Positions 56,281 to 64,000 of a DNA stretch of 64,000 nucleotides are shown here, one piece after another; position 1 is the first letter of the stretch; each line of letters begins with the position of its first letter. Under the pieces are notes generated by a model that saw only the letters and a program-made list of their open reading frames with translations, made no database searches and had not been told where the DNA came from. Location of the stretch: contig NZ_CBDAQN010000003.1 of NCBI RefSeq assembly GCF_965199065.1, positions 558,001 to 622,000 on the forward strand, in the 5' to 3' direction. Made by a program: the position numbers and the translations under genes. Source of the stretch: Acidisoma sp965199065. GTDB lineage: Bacteria > Pseudomonadota > Alphaproteobacteria > Acetobacterales > Acetobacteraceae.

Positions 56281-57747
56281 ATGGATAATAGCTCAGTAGC
56301 ACAGGCTAGTGTCGGCATCAGGCGTTCGGCGCCGCCCGATTTCATCACTGGCCGCGACATTCGCGACAGGCTGCGCGAGGGCTTCGGGACCGAAGTGGTT
56401 GCGCTACGGCACCGCCTGACGTTTCTCGGCTTCGCTGCCGCTTTGTGCGTGATCTTCGCGATCACCTACATCCACGCCGACGCTTTGATGACGCCGCTGC
56501 CTGCCTTCATCCCGAGCTACATCACCTCGGTGATCGTGACCGAGCTGATAACGGCCTACCTGCTGTTCGTTCATACGCCTCTGTCGCGCCGCTTCGACCT
56601 CCTCTGGGTCGCCGGCGCCTACCTGTTCAGCAGCGCCATGGCGTGCGGGCAGTTGATTGTTCTGCCGGGCGCGCTTTCCCTGTCCGGGCTGTTCCGCGCG
56701 GGTCCACAGGGCTCCGTATGGATTTGGATTTTCTGGCATAGCGGCTTCCCGGCCATGGTCATGGCGGCCATGGCCGTGAGCTGGCGGCAGAGACAGGGCG
56801 CCACCGGCCTTGCGAGGCCGAGGACCGCGCATTGTGTCGCAATGGCGGCACTGGTGCTGGGCCTGGCGGCAATCCTGGTTGTCCTCGTCGCCTGGTTCCA
56901 CGCGGACCTTCCCGTCCTCGTCAGCGGCGTCAGCTATGGCGGTCTCACGCACTCGATCGCCGGGCACGTCGTCATCGCGCTGAACCTCGCCGCCCTCGTC
57001 GTCGTGCTTCGGGTGACCCGCGGGCGAACCGTGCTCGACCTCGGCATCGCCCTCGCGGTGCTCGCCTCGACGCTCGACGCGGCCCTGACCCTGAAGGCCG
57101 GCATCCGGTTTTCAATCGGCTGGTACATCGCCCGCGCGATCTCCGTCGTCACCGCCGTCACGGTGCTCATCGTCTTTCTGCGCGAGGTCACACTGCTTTA
57201 CGCCCGTGTCCTCCGCCTGAACGAGAGGCTGGCTGAACAGGCCGCGATCGACGCGACCACGGAGCTGTTCAACCGGCGCCACTTCAACCGGCAGCTCCAT
57301 CTCACGCTGCGGGACGCGGCGCGGCGGAATGAAGCCACCGCCCTGCTGCTCATCGACATCGACCACTTCAAGCTGTTCAACGACCGCTACGGCCATCTGG
57401 CAGGGGACGAATGCCTGCATCAGGTGGCGCAGGCGATCGTCGGCGCGATCCGCCGCCCGCGCGACACCGCCGCGCGTTATGGCGGCGAAGAGTTCGCCGT
57501 GATCCTGCCGTCGACGAGCCTGGACGGCGCGCGGCATATCGCCCAGCGCGTGCTTGCGGGCATCCGTGCCCTCAGTCTCGACCATGCGGCAAGCCCGACG
57601 ACCTCGATCGTCAGCGTGAGCATCGGCGTGGGCCTCGCCAAGCCGGGCATGCGGTCCGATGAGCTGATCCGGGAGTCGGACGACGCCCTCTACGCCGCCA
57701 AGCGCGAAGGTCGGGACAGGGTGGAGGCCCTAACTGTGGAGGCCTGA
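56281..57747 (+). CDS. Diguanylate cyclase with MASE4-like membrane domain
   Basis: A 488-residue protein. Seven or eight hydrophobic segments (about 45-305) form an N-terminal membrane sensor of MASE4 appearance (FGFAAALCV-like FLGFAAALCVIFAITYIHAD). The C-terminal GGDEF domain begins IDATTELFNRRHFNRQL and has the active-site GGEEF at 401-405, so it should make c-di-GMP. Its close spacing to the sulfotransferase gene (19 bp) indicates an operon. Confidence 0.9.
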   Translation: MDNSSVAQASVGIRRSAPPDFITGRDIRDRLREGFGTEVVALRHRLTFLGFAAALCVIFAITYIHADALMTPLPAFIPSYITSVIVTELITAYLLFVHTPLSRRFDLLWVAGAYLFSSAMACGQLIVLPGALSLSGLFRAGPQGSVWIWIFWHSGFPAMVMAAMAVSWRQRQGATGLARPRTAHCVAMAALVLGLAAILVVLVAWFHADLPVLVSGVSYGGLTHSIAGHVVIALNLAALVVVLRVTRGRTVLDLGIALAVLASTLDAALTLKAGIRFSIGWYIARAISVVTAVTVLIVFLREVTLLYARVLRLNERLAEQAAIDATTELFNRRHFNRQLHLTLRDAARRNEATALLLIDIDHFKLFNDRYGHLAGDECLHQVAQAIVGAIRRPRDTAARYGGEEFAVILPSTSLDGARHIAQRVLAGIRALSLDHAASPTTSIVSVSIGVGLAKPGMRSDELIRESDDALYAAKREGRDRVEALTVEA

Positions 57748-57822
57748 TTACCTGATAAGCTGTTGCGTACCTCCGTCGGCCTGAGCGAAGCTCATCCGGG
57801 CCGCGCATCCAGGGAGGTCGCA

Positions 57823-59301
57823 ATGATAGACGTTATTGTGATCGGCGCGGGGCCGGTGGGTCTCACGATGGCGGCGGAAGCCGCCCGCTATGGCCTCGGC
57901 GTCCGCCTCATCGACAAGGCGCCGCACGCGAGCACGACCTCCAAGGCGCTGGTGGTCTGGAGCCGCACGCTCGAACTTTTCGACCGGATGGGCTGCACCG
58001 AGGCGTTTCTAGCCGCCGGCATCCGCTCGCACGGCGTCTCGATGCATCACGGCCGGATCGTTCTGGCGTCGGCGCGGCTCGACAGCATCCCAAGCACCTA
58101 CAATTTCGGGCTCATGGTCCCGCAAAGGGATACCGAGCGGCTGATGACGGGTCACCTCGGCACCTTCGGTGTCGGTGTCGAGCGCGAGGTCGAACTGACC
58201 GCCTTCGACAATCAGCCTGACCATGTCGAGGCGACGCTGCGTCATGCTGACGGCCGGCAGGAGACGGTCGAGGCCCGCTGGCTGGTGGGCTGCGACGGCG
58301 CGCACAGCACGATACGCCACCTTCTCGGGGTGAACTTCGACGGCAAGCCGCAGGGCGACGACTGGTTCCTGGCGGATGTCCGGCTGGAGGGCGAAGGCGC
58401 GCCGCCCGCGGATGAGGTGACGGTCTTTCTGCACCGGGACGGGCTGTTCGTGGTGTTTCCGATGCCGGGCGGGCGCTCGCGCATCGTGGCGACCGTCGGC
58501 AAGACCGACCCCGACCACCCTCGCCCGGACCCGACGCTCGACGGGGTCCAGGTCCTCGCCGACGAGAGGACCGCGGGCGGGTTCCAGGTGACGGACCCTG
58601 AATGGCTTTCGACCTTCCGGGTGCAGGAGCGGAAGGTGGCCGCCTATGCCCACAAGTCGGTGTTTCTGGCGGGGGACGCCGCGCATATCCATAGCCCGGC
58701 CGGCGGTCAGGGCATGAACACCGGCATGCAGGATGCCATCAACCTGGCCTGGAAGCTTGCCCTGGTGAAGAAGGGCGCGGCGGCTCCAAGCTTGCTCGAC
58801 AGCTACAGCCCGGAGCGCAGCGCGGTCGGCGACATGGTGCTGCGAAATGCCACCCGGCTGACCGACATGGCGACGCTCTCCAACCCTGCGGCCCAGGCTG
58901 TACGGAACCTCGCGATGCGGTTCGTGATGGGCCTGCATACGGTCCGCGACCGGATGGCGACGCAGATGGCTGAAACGGGGATCGCCTACGGCGACAGTCC
59001 GCTCTCGGCCGGAGGACGCCATGCCCAGTATGGTTTCGCGCCGGGTGAGCGGATGCCGCCCGAGCATTACAGTGGCGTCCCGCCCGGCAGCGGGAGCGAA
59101 CCGCGCTTCGTCCTGTTCGCGGAGGGCGCGAAGGCGCTGGCATGCGCGGCGGCTTACCCGTCGCTGCTCGAGTTGGAGCCGCGCATCCCGCCCGGCCCAG
59201 ACCGGCTGCTGATTGTCCGCCCCGACGGCTATATCGGCCTATCGGCGGGGGCCGCGGACTGGGACGCGGCACACGACTACCTGCGAGCCCTCGCCCGTTA
59301 G
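57823..59301 (+). CDS. FAD-dependent aromatic-type monooxygenase
   Basis: A 492-residue group A flavoprotein monooxygenase (PheA/TfdB/MhpA-like). It shows the Rossmann GxGxxG in IVIGAGPVGLTMAAEAARYG, the DG motif in LVGCDGAHSTIRHLLGV and the FAD ribityl motif in FLAGDAAHIHSPAGGQGMNT. A C-terminal thioredoxin-like extension of about 100 residues follows. GGGAGG stands 7 nt before the ATG. The substrate is unknown. Its TAG overlaps the acpS stop on the other strand by two bases. Confidence 0.88.
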   Translation: MIDVIVIGAGPVGLTMAAEAARYGLGVRLIDKAPHASTTSKALVVWSRTLELFDRMGCTEAFLAAGIRSHGVSMHHGRIVLASARLDSIPSTYNFGLMVPQRDTERLMTGHLGTFGVGVEREVELTAFDNQPDHVEATLRHADGRQETVEARWLVGCDGAHSTIRHLLGVNFDGKPQGDDWFLADVRLEGEGAPPADEVTVFLHRDGLFVVFPMPGGRSRIVATVGKTDPDHPRPDPTLDGVQVLADERTAGGFQVTDPEWLSTFRVQERKVAAYAHKSVFLAGDAAHIHSPAGGQGMNTGMQDAINLAWKLALVKKGAAAPSLLDSYSPERSAVGDMVLRNATRLTDMATLSNPAAQAVRNLAMRFVMGLHTVRDRMATQMAETGIAYGDSPLSAGGRHAQYGFAPGERMPPEHYSGVPPGSGSEPRFVLFAEGAKALACAAAYPSLLELEPRIPPGPDRLLIVRPDGYIGLSAGAADWDAAHDYLRALAR

Positions 59302-59702
59302 CCTGATACGGCGGAGATGATGACCTGGGCGAAGGCGTAGGGGTATTCGTCGGTCATCGTGAGCGCGACATCGGCGACCATGCCCGGCGGCGTCAGCGCC
59401 GCGAGGCGTGCGGCGGCGCCGCCCGTCAACAGGAACGTCGGCTGGCCCGAGGGCCTGTTCACCACGCCAAGATCGGACATGAACACGCCGCCGCTGAACC
59501 CTGTGCCGAGTGCCTTGGCGCAAGCCTCCTTGGCCGCGAACCGCTTGGCGAAGGTCGGCGCCCGCAGCTTCTCCATGCGCCGCATCGCCTTGGCGCGTTC
59601 GGTTTCGGTGAAGACCCGCTCCAGAAAGCGGTCGCCGAAGCGGTCGATGGCGCGCTCCACCCGCCGGATGTCACAGAGGTCCGACCCGATGCCGATGATC
59701 AT
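59298..59702 (-). CDS. acpS: Holo-[acyl-carrier-protein] synthase
   Basis: A 134-residue 4'-phosphopantetheinyl transferase that activates ACP. Mg2+ and CoA-binding motifs are visible: GIGSDLCDIRRVE (Asp) and FAKRFAAKEACAKALGTG (Glu/Lys). The start overlaps the rel stop by one base (TGATG), so the two are coupled. Its stop codon overlaps that of the convergent monooxygenase gene. Confidence 0.95.
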   Translation of the reverse strand: MIIGIGSDLCDIRRVERAIDRFGDRFLERVFTETERAKAMRRMEKLRAPTFAKRFAAKEACAKALGTGFSGGVFMSDLGVVNRPSGQPTFLLTGGAAARLAALTPPGMVADVALTMTDEYPYAFAQVIISAVSG

Positions 59703-62014
59703 CAGCCCTTCGCCCGCTCTACCTGGGTAATGCCCGACGTCGCCCTGAGGCCCGCCATCACGGTCGAGAGGTGGCGCAGGTCGCGCACCTCCACGTCGAG
59801 CAGGATCTCGCAGAAATCCTGCTGCCGGCTGCCGACGCGCAGGTTGAGGACCGAGCCATCATGTTTGGTCACGGCGTTGGAGATGTTGGGCAACAGGTCG
59901 CGCTCGTTGGTGGCGATGATGCTGATCCGGCCGGAATAGGCTTGGCCACCGCGGGCCTGCGGCGGCAGCGTGTCGTCCCACTCCACGTCGAGGAACCGTT
60001 CGGGCGTCGCGGCGAAGCTCTGCAGCTGCGCGCAGTCCCGGGTGTGGATGGTGACGCCCCGGCCGGTCGCGACGATGCCCACGATAGGGTCGCCGGGCAG
60101 CGGATGGCAGCATCCCGCATAGCTCACCACCATGCCCGAGATGATGCCGCGGATCGGTGCGCCCGCCGGGCTGCCGTCGGCCTTGGAACCCGGACGCGCG
60201 CCCGCCGGACGCGGCGGCAACCCCATGCCGGGCAGCAGGCGCGGAGCACGCGCCGTCTCGCGCATCTCCGGATAGGCCGCGTGAACCACGTCCTTCGGTC
60301 CGATGTGGCCGCTCGCCACGGCGACATACAGATCGTCGATCGTGAGGCACTTCAGCGCCTTGAGAGCCGGCTCCAAAGCGCGCTCGGAGCCATCCAGTCC
60401 TTCCTGGCGAAAGGCCTTGGCGAGAACCGCGCGGCCTTGCTCGCGATTGATCGTCCGCTGCTGCTGGGCGACGAAGCGGCGAATGCGCGCCCGCGCCTTG
60501 CCGGTGACGACGAAGCGTTCCCATTGCGGAGACGGCGTGCCGCCACGCGCCGTCATGATCTCGACCTGGTCGCCGTTCTCCAGCTCGTAGCGCAGCGGCA
60601 TCAGCCGGCCATTGATCTTGGCGCCGACGCAGGTGTCGCCGACCTGGCTGTGCACGGCATAGGCGAAATCGACCGAGGTCGCCCCGCGCGGCAGCTGGAT
60701 GAGCTCGCCCTTCGGCGTGAAGCAGAAGACCTGGTCGCGGTAGAGTTCGAGCTTGGTGTTCTCGAGGAACTCGTCCGGCGCCTGACTGTTCTCGAGAATT
60801 TCCAGCAGGTCCTGCACCCACCGGAACCGCTGCAGGTCGGAGGCGACCGAGGATTCGCGATCCTTGTACAACCAGTGCGCGGCGACGCCGTTCTCGGCCA
60901 CGTCGTGCATCGCGAAGGTCCGGATCTGGACCTCGATCTTCTGGTTGCGCGGCTCCCGCAGCGTGACGCCGGTATGGATGCTCTGGTAGCCGTTGGCCTT
61001 CGGCGTCGAAATGTAGTCCTTGAAGCGGCCGGCGATGACCGGGAACGCCGAATGGATCGCGCCGAGCGCCATGTAGCAGTCGTCGCGCGTCGGCACGAGC
61101 ACGCGGAAGGCCATGATGTCCGACAGCTGCTCGTAGGCGATGTTCCGGTGCTGGATCTTCTCCCAGATCGAGTAGGGCGACTTCTCGCGCCCGGTGACCT
61201 CGATACCGTCCAGCCCGGCGGCGCGGCAGACGCGGATGAGTTCCTGCCGCACCTCCTCGATGATGTCGGCGCCCTGGCCGCGCAGGAAGTTCAGCCGCGC
61301 CTGGATGCTGTCGAACGCCTCCGGCTCCAACTGCGCGAAGGACAGGCTCTGCAGCTCGCTCTTGATCGCGTCCATGCCGATACGGCCTGCAAGCGGCGCG
61401 TAGATCTCCATCGTCTCGCGCGCGATGCGCTGCCGGCGATCCTCATTCTCGACGAAATGAAGCGTCCGCATGTTGTGCAGCCGGTCCGCGAGCTTGACGA
61501 GGAGCACGCGGATGTCGCGGCTGAGGGCGAGAACGAGCTTGCGGAAGTTTTCGGCCTGCTTGGTGCGGTCCGACTGCAATTCGAGCCGGGTGAGCTTGGT
61601 CACGCCATCGACCAGCCCGGCAACGTCCTGACCGAAGCGCCGCTCGATCTCGGGAAGCTTGGTTCCGGTATCCTCGATCGTGTCGTGCAGCAGACCGGTG
61701 ACGATGCTGCCGATGTCGAGCCTGTAGCCGGCGAGGATCTCGGCGACCGCCAGCGGATGGGTGATGTAGGGGTCGCCGTTGTCGCGCAGCTGCCGGGCGT
61801 GGGCGTCCGAGGCGAGCACGTAGGCGGCGTCGATCAGGGTGGTGTCGGCGCGCGGGTCATAGGATGTGACCCGGCGCGTCAGCTCCCGCTCGCGATCGGC
61901 GAACGGAAGAGCGCCAAGCACTTCGGCCAGGCTTTGACGGGACGCCGCCCCATCGGGCGCGCGGGCAGGGCCGGACAGGCGATGGACGGCGTGTTCCCGT
62001 CGTCCAGTCACCAT
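59702..62014 (-). CDS. rel: Bifunctional (p)ppGpp synthetase/hydrolase
   Basis: A 770-residue RelA/SpoT homologue. The N-terminal HD hydrolase domain is intact (TGLLHDTIEDTGTKLPEIE and VKLADRLHNMRTL). The synthetase domain has GREKSPYSIWEKIQ and FKDYISTPKANGYQSIHTG. TGS (GELIQLPRGATSVDFAYAVH), zinc-finger-like and ACT domains follow. Both activities are expected, as in the single Rel of alphaproteobacteria. It lies 6 bp after rpoZ. DksA, its partner at RNA polymerase, is encoded at 44.5 kb. Confidence 0.96.
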   Translation of the reverse strand: MVTGRREHAVHRLSGPARAPDGAASRQSLAEVLGALPFADRERELTRRVTSYDPRADTTLIDAAYVLASDAHARQLRDNGDPYITHPLAVAEILAGYRLDIGSIVTGLLHDTIEDTGTKLPEIERRFGQDVAGLVDGVTKLTRLELQSDRTKQAENFRKLVLALSRDIRVLLVKLADRLHNMRTLHFVENEDRRQRIARETMEIYAPLAGRIGMDAIKSELQSLSFAQLEPEAFDSIQARLNFLRGQGADIIEEVRQELIRVCRAAGLDGIEVTGREKSPYSIWEKIQHRNIAYEQLSDIMAFRVLVPTRDDCYMALGAIHSAFPVIAGRFKDYISTPKANGYQSIHTGVTLREPRNQKIEVQIRTFAMHDVAENGVAAHWLYKDRESSVASDLQRFRWVQDLLEILENSQAPDEFLENTKLELYRDQVFCFTPKGELIQLPRGATSVDFAYAVHSQVGDTCVGAKINGRLMPLRYELENGDQVEIMTARGGTPSPQWERFVVTGKARARIRRFVAQQQRTINREQGRAVLAKAFRQEGLDGSERALEPALKALKCLTIDDLYVAVASGHIGPKDVVHAAYPEMRETARAPRLLPGMGLPPRPAGARPGSKADGSPAGAPIRGIISGMVVSYAGCCHPLPGDPIVGIVATGRGVTIHTRDCAQLQSFAATPERFLDVEWDDTLPPQARGGQAYSGRISIIATNERDLLPNISNAVTKHDGSVLNLRVGSRQQDFCEILLDVEVRDLRHLSTVMAGLRATSGITQVERAKG

Positions 62015-62020
62015 GGCGGC

Positions 62021-62425
62021 TTAGCGCCGGCCGCGACCGCCGAGTTCGGCTTCGATCGCCGCTTCCAGATCGGTCAGCGACGGATCGTCCCGGCCCGACA
62101 TGGCGGCTGTCTCCTCGTCCGCCGAAACATCCTGCAACCCGAAGATGTTCTGGTCGGTCGGGATGAGGTCCATGACCTCCTCGTCGGCCGGCTCCGGCTC
62201 GGGCGCGCGGGAGAGCGAGCGCACCAGATCGGCCTCCAGCCGGTCGAGATCGACCCTTTCCTCGGCGACCTCGCGCAGTGCTACGACGGCATTCTTGTCG
62301 TTGTCCCGATCGAGCGTGAGCTCCTCGCCGCGAGCGATGTTCCGGGCCCGCTGGGCTGCGAGCAGCACCAGTTCAAAGCGGTTCGGTACTTGGACAATAC
62401 AATCTTCAACGGTGACACGCGCCAT
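62021..62425 (-). CDS. rpoZ: RNA polymerase omega subunit
   Basis: A 134-residue omega subunit. The N-terminus MARVTVEDCIVQVPNRFELV and LAAQRARNIARG are diagnostic. The acidic C-terminal tail (EPEPADEEVMDLIPTDQNIF, DLEAAIEAELGGRG) is the long alphaproteobacterial kind. Part of omega forms the ppGpp site of RNA polymerase, fitting its linkage to rel. Confidence 0.95.
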   Translation of the reverse strand: MARVTVEDCIVQVPNRFELVLLAAQRARNIARGEELTLDRDNDKNAVVALREVAEERVDLDRLEADLVRSLSRAPEPEPADEEVMDLIPTDQNIFGLQDVSADEETAAMSGRDDPSLTDLEAAIEAELGGRGRR

Positions 62426-62534
62426 CCGCTCAATCTCCCCGTGAAAGATGAGTGAACGCGGTAGCTAGCCGCTCCCACCCGGTGACGCAAGGATTTCCGC
62501 GAGGCGGCATGGCTGGCTCGCGGACCACGCCCGG

Positions 62535-63047
62535 TCAGCGGGCCGGCCGGTCCGCCCGCTCGATCGGCTGAGGCGGGAGTGCCGCCGCCAGCTCCGCCGC
62601 CGTCCGACCAAGTATCGGGTGGCGCCACTCGGGCGCGATATCGGCAAGAGGTATCAGGACGAAGGCGCGCTCGTGCGCCCTCGGATGCGGCAGGACAGGA
62701 TCGGGCGCGGCGCGAACCAGATCCCCCACGGGCCCCATCGCGATGATGTCGAGATCGAGGCTGCGGGCGGCGTTGAGGCCGGTGCGCCGGCGGCCGAATT
62801 GGCTCTCGATCTCCAGCAGCCGGGCGAGCAGCTCCGCGGGGTCGATCACGCCTTCGGCACGGAGGACGCCATTGATGTAGGGCGGCTGGTCAGATATCGG
62901 CACCGGCGCCGATATATAGAGGGGCGACACCGAAGCGAGGGCGAGCCCCGGGATGGCGGCGATGGCGGGGATTGCGCGCAGGCAGGTCTCCTGCGGCGGA
63001 GAGCCGTCGGGTCCGGGCAGGTTGGCGCCGAAGGCGATGAGGATCAT
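62535..63047 (-). CDS. folK: 2-amino-4-hydroxy-6-hydroxymethyldihydropteridine pyrophosphokinase
   Basis: A 170-residue HPPK of folate synthesis, which pyrophosphorylates the pterin. Typical are MILIAFGANLPGPDG, YINGVLRAEG, the ATP/Mg2+ site in ARSLDLDIIAMG, and LPHPRAHERAFVLIPLADIA. The start MILIAFGAN is used; the frame upstream overlaps the divergent glycosylase gene. rpoZ lies 109 bp downstream on the same strand. Confidence 0.94.
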   Translation of the reverse strand: MILIAFGANLPGPDGSPPQETCLRAIPAIAAIPGLALASVSPLYISAPVPISDQPPYINGVLRAEGVIDPAELLARLLEIESQFGRRRTGLNAARSLDLDIIAMGPVGDLVRAAPDPVLPHPRAHERAFVLIPLADIAPEWRHPILGRTAAELAAALPPQPIERADRPAR

Positions 63048-63147
63048 GGGCGCTCCCTGCCCTGGCCTCGGCGCGGGCGCAAGGCTGAAAAGGGCGCTCC
63101 CCATCCCGCGTGCCCATGCCGGCGAGGCGACGAGCAGGAAGATACGC

Positions 63148-63843
63148 ATGGGTATGCAGAACGCGATGAGCACCGAGAGCCTGACCGCAGCGGCGGTCGA
63201 CCCCGCCACGCCCACCCCCGACTGCCCGCTTTGTCCGCGGCTGGTGGAGTATCGGCACGCCAACCGGGCCGCGAACCCCGATTGGTTCAACGCGCCGGTG
63301 CCGAGCTTTGGCCCCATCGACGCGCCGGTCGTCGTTATCGGCATGGCGCCGGGCGTGCGCGGCGCGAATCGGACCGGGCGGCCGTTCACCGGCGACCATG
63401 CGGGGCTTCTGCTTTACAAGACGCTGATCGAGTTCGGCCTCGCGCAGGGGACGTATGAGGCGCGTCCGGATGACGGCCTCGTCCTCACCGGATGCCGCAT
63501 CGTCAACGCGGTGCGCTGCGTGCCGCCGGCCAACCTGCCGACGCCGGCCGAAACCAAGACGTGCAACCGCTTCCTGACAAAGGAACTGCAGCGGATGCCC
63601 AACCTGCGGGTCGCGCTGGCGCTCGGCGTGCTGGCCCATGCCGCGGTGCTGAAGGCCTGCGGCATCCCGCAGAGCCACGTGCGTTTCCGCCACGGCGCGA
63701 TCCACGAACTGCCGGATGGGCTGCTGCTCTGCGACAGCTATCACGTGTCGCGCTACAACACGAATACCGGCCGGCTGACGGACGCCATGTTCAACGCCGT
63801 GATGCGGGAGGTTTGCGCTCGCGCGCAGGAACCTGCCGCGTAA
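63148..63843 (+). CDS. Uracil-DNA glycosylase, family 5-like
   Basis: A 231-residue [4Fe-4S] uracil-DNA glycosylase. Cluster cysteines are seen in CPLCPRLVEYR and in NAVRCVPPANLPTPAETKTC. The active-site motif IGMAPGVRGANRTGRPFTGD is that of UDG family 5 (UDGb), which lacks the catalytic Asp/Asn of other families, and YHVSRYNTNTG provides the His motif. It removes uracil and some other deaminated bases from DNA. AGGAAG lies 6 nt before ATG 63148. Confidence 0.9.
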   Translation: MGMQNAMSTESLTAAAVDPATPTPDCPLCPRLVEYRHANRAANPDWFNAPVPSFGPIDAPVVVIGMAPGVRGANRTGRPFTGDHAGLLLYKTLIEFGLAQGTYEARPDDGLVLTGCRIVNAVRCVPPANLPTPAETKTCNRFLTKELQRMPNLRVALALGVLAHAAVLKACGIPQSHVRFRHGAIHELPDGLLLCDSYHVSRYNTNTGRLTDAMFNAVMREVCARAQEPAA

Positions 63844-63846
63844 CAG

Positions 63847-64000
63847 TTAGAAGCGGGCGGAGACCGCGACCGACCCGTAGTCGAACCAGCCACCCTGCTG
63901 GCTGGTGAACTCGTGGCTCTGCCAGGTCTGCGTGGCGGTTATCCGGACGCCGTGCCAGATGATCGCGAGACCCGCCTCGAACTCGCCCACGATGTGCTTC
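63847..64000 (-). CDS. LpxR-like (DUF2219) outer membrane protein, 5' part outside window
   Basis: The last 50 codons of a minus-strand gene. The translation contains VGEFEAGLAIIWHGVRITAT, alternating as in outer-membrane beta strands, and ends GSVAVSARF, an aromatic terminus typical of outer membrane proteins. The pattern TQTWQSHEFTSQQGG before this end recalls LpxR-type lipid A 3'-O-deacylases. With so little sequence the family is a tentative call. Confidence 0.55.
   Translation of the reverse strand, partial: KHIVGEFEAGLAIIWHGVRITATQTWQSHEFTSQQGGWFDYGSVAVSARF

Noticed and set aside
59771..62455. 894-codon open frame on the plus strand
   Set aside because: Antisense to rel and rpoZ, which are clear; composition is that of a shadow frame.

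Overview
The window is GC-rich, densely coding bacterial chromosome with an alphaproteobacterial gene complement. The E1-beta subunit of pyruvate dehydrogenase carries its own lipoyl domain, and the gene orders folK / rpoZ-rel-acpS, purC-purS-purQ-purL and tpiA / ppiD-trpE fit that class. Two AT-rich intergenic palindromes with arms built on TTCTTTT/AAAAGAA resemble elements I associate with Acetobacteraceae (Rhodospirillales). That family is my best guess, held with moderate confidence. No rRNA, transposase, integrase, prophage or CRISPR array is visible.

Layout. Positions 1-4708 (minus): pdhA-pdhB-pdhC, a GNAT acetyltransferase, and the start of lpd. 4709-6145: a gene-poor stretch with two small unknown ORFs. 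6146-8607 (minus): leuA coupled to a methyltransferase, with a possible leucine-rich leader peptide upstream. 8974-12585: antiporter, mtnP and hemF. 12786-14801: a large beta-solenoid repeat protein, probably secreted. 14850-19056: small proteins, a DsbA-like protein, a divergent LysR/peroxiredoxin pair and formamidase. 19071-19393: a tRNA-Arg(CCU) gene split by a 249-nt group I intron. 19507-24907: a small exported protein, an AEC transporter, an SDR, and an RsbQ-like hydrolase followed by a PAS hybrid histidine kinase. 24922-28551 (minus): gbdR-gbcA-gbcB for glycine betaine demethylation; the dimethylglycine/sarcosine dehydrogenase-like protein at 49163-51670 may act downstream of it. 28639-33103 (minus): transglutaminase-like protein, trpE, ppiD. 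33231-47058 (plus): tpiA, the purine genes interrupted by a PAS-GGDEF-EAL gene, bolA-grxD, a glycosyltransferase, ghrA, a PfkB kinase, dksA, secG and pyrG. 47135-59301: amidase, DUF4126 protein, betaine-type dehydrogenase, SIMPL protein, desaturase, ThDP enzyme, sulfotransferase, diguanylate cyclase and flavin monooxygenase. 59298-64000: acpS, rel, rpoZ, folK, a uracil-DNA glycosylase and the end of an LpxR-like outer membrane protein.

Most of the window is housekeeping metabolism. The observations that stand out are the self-splicing intron in tRNA-Arg, the hydrolase/PAS-kinase signalling pair, the c-di-GMP enzyme inside the purine cluster, the dispersed palindromic repeat, the solenoid protein and the candidate leuA leader. 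Starts were chosen from conserved N-termini and Shine-Dalgarno spacing; many genes have longer in-frame extensions that I judged non-coding.
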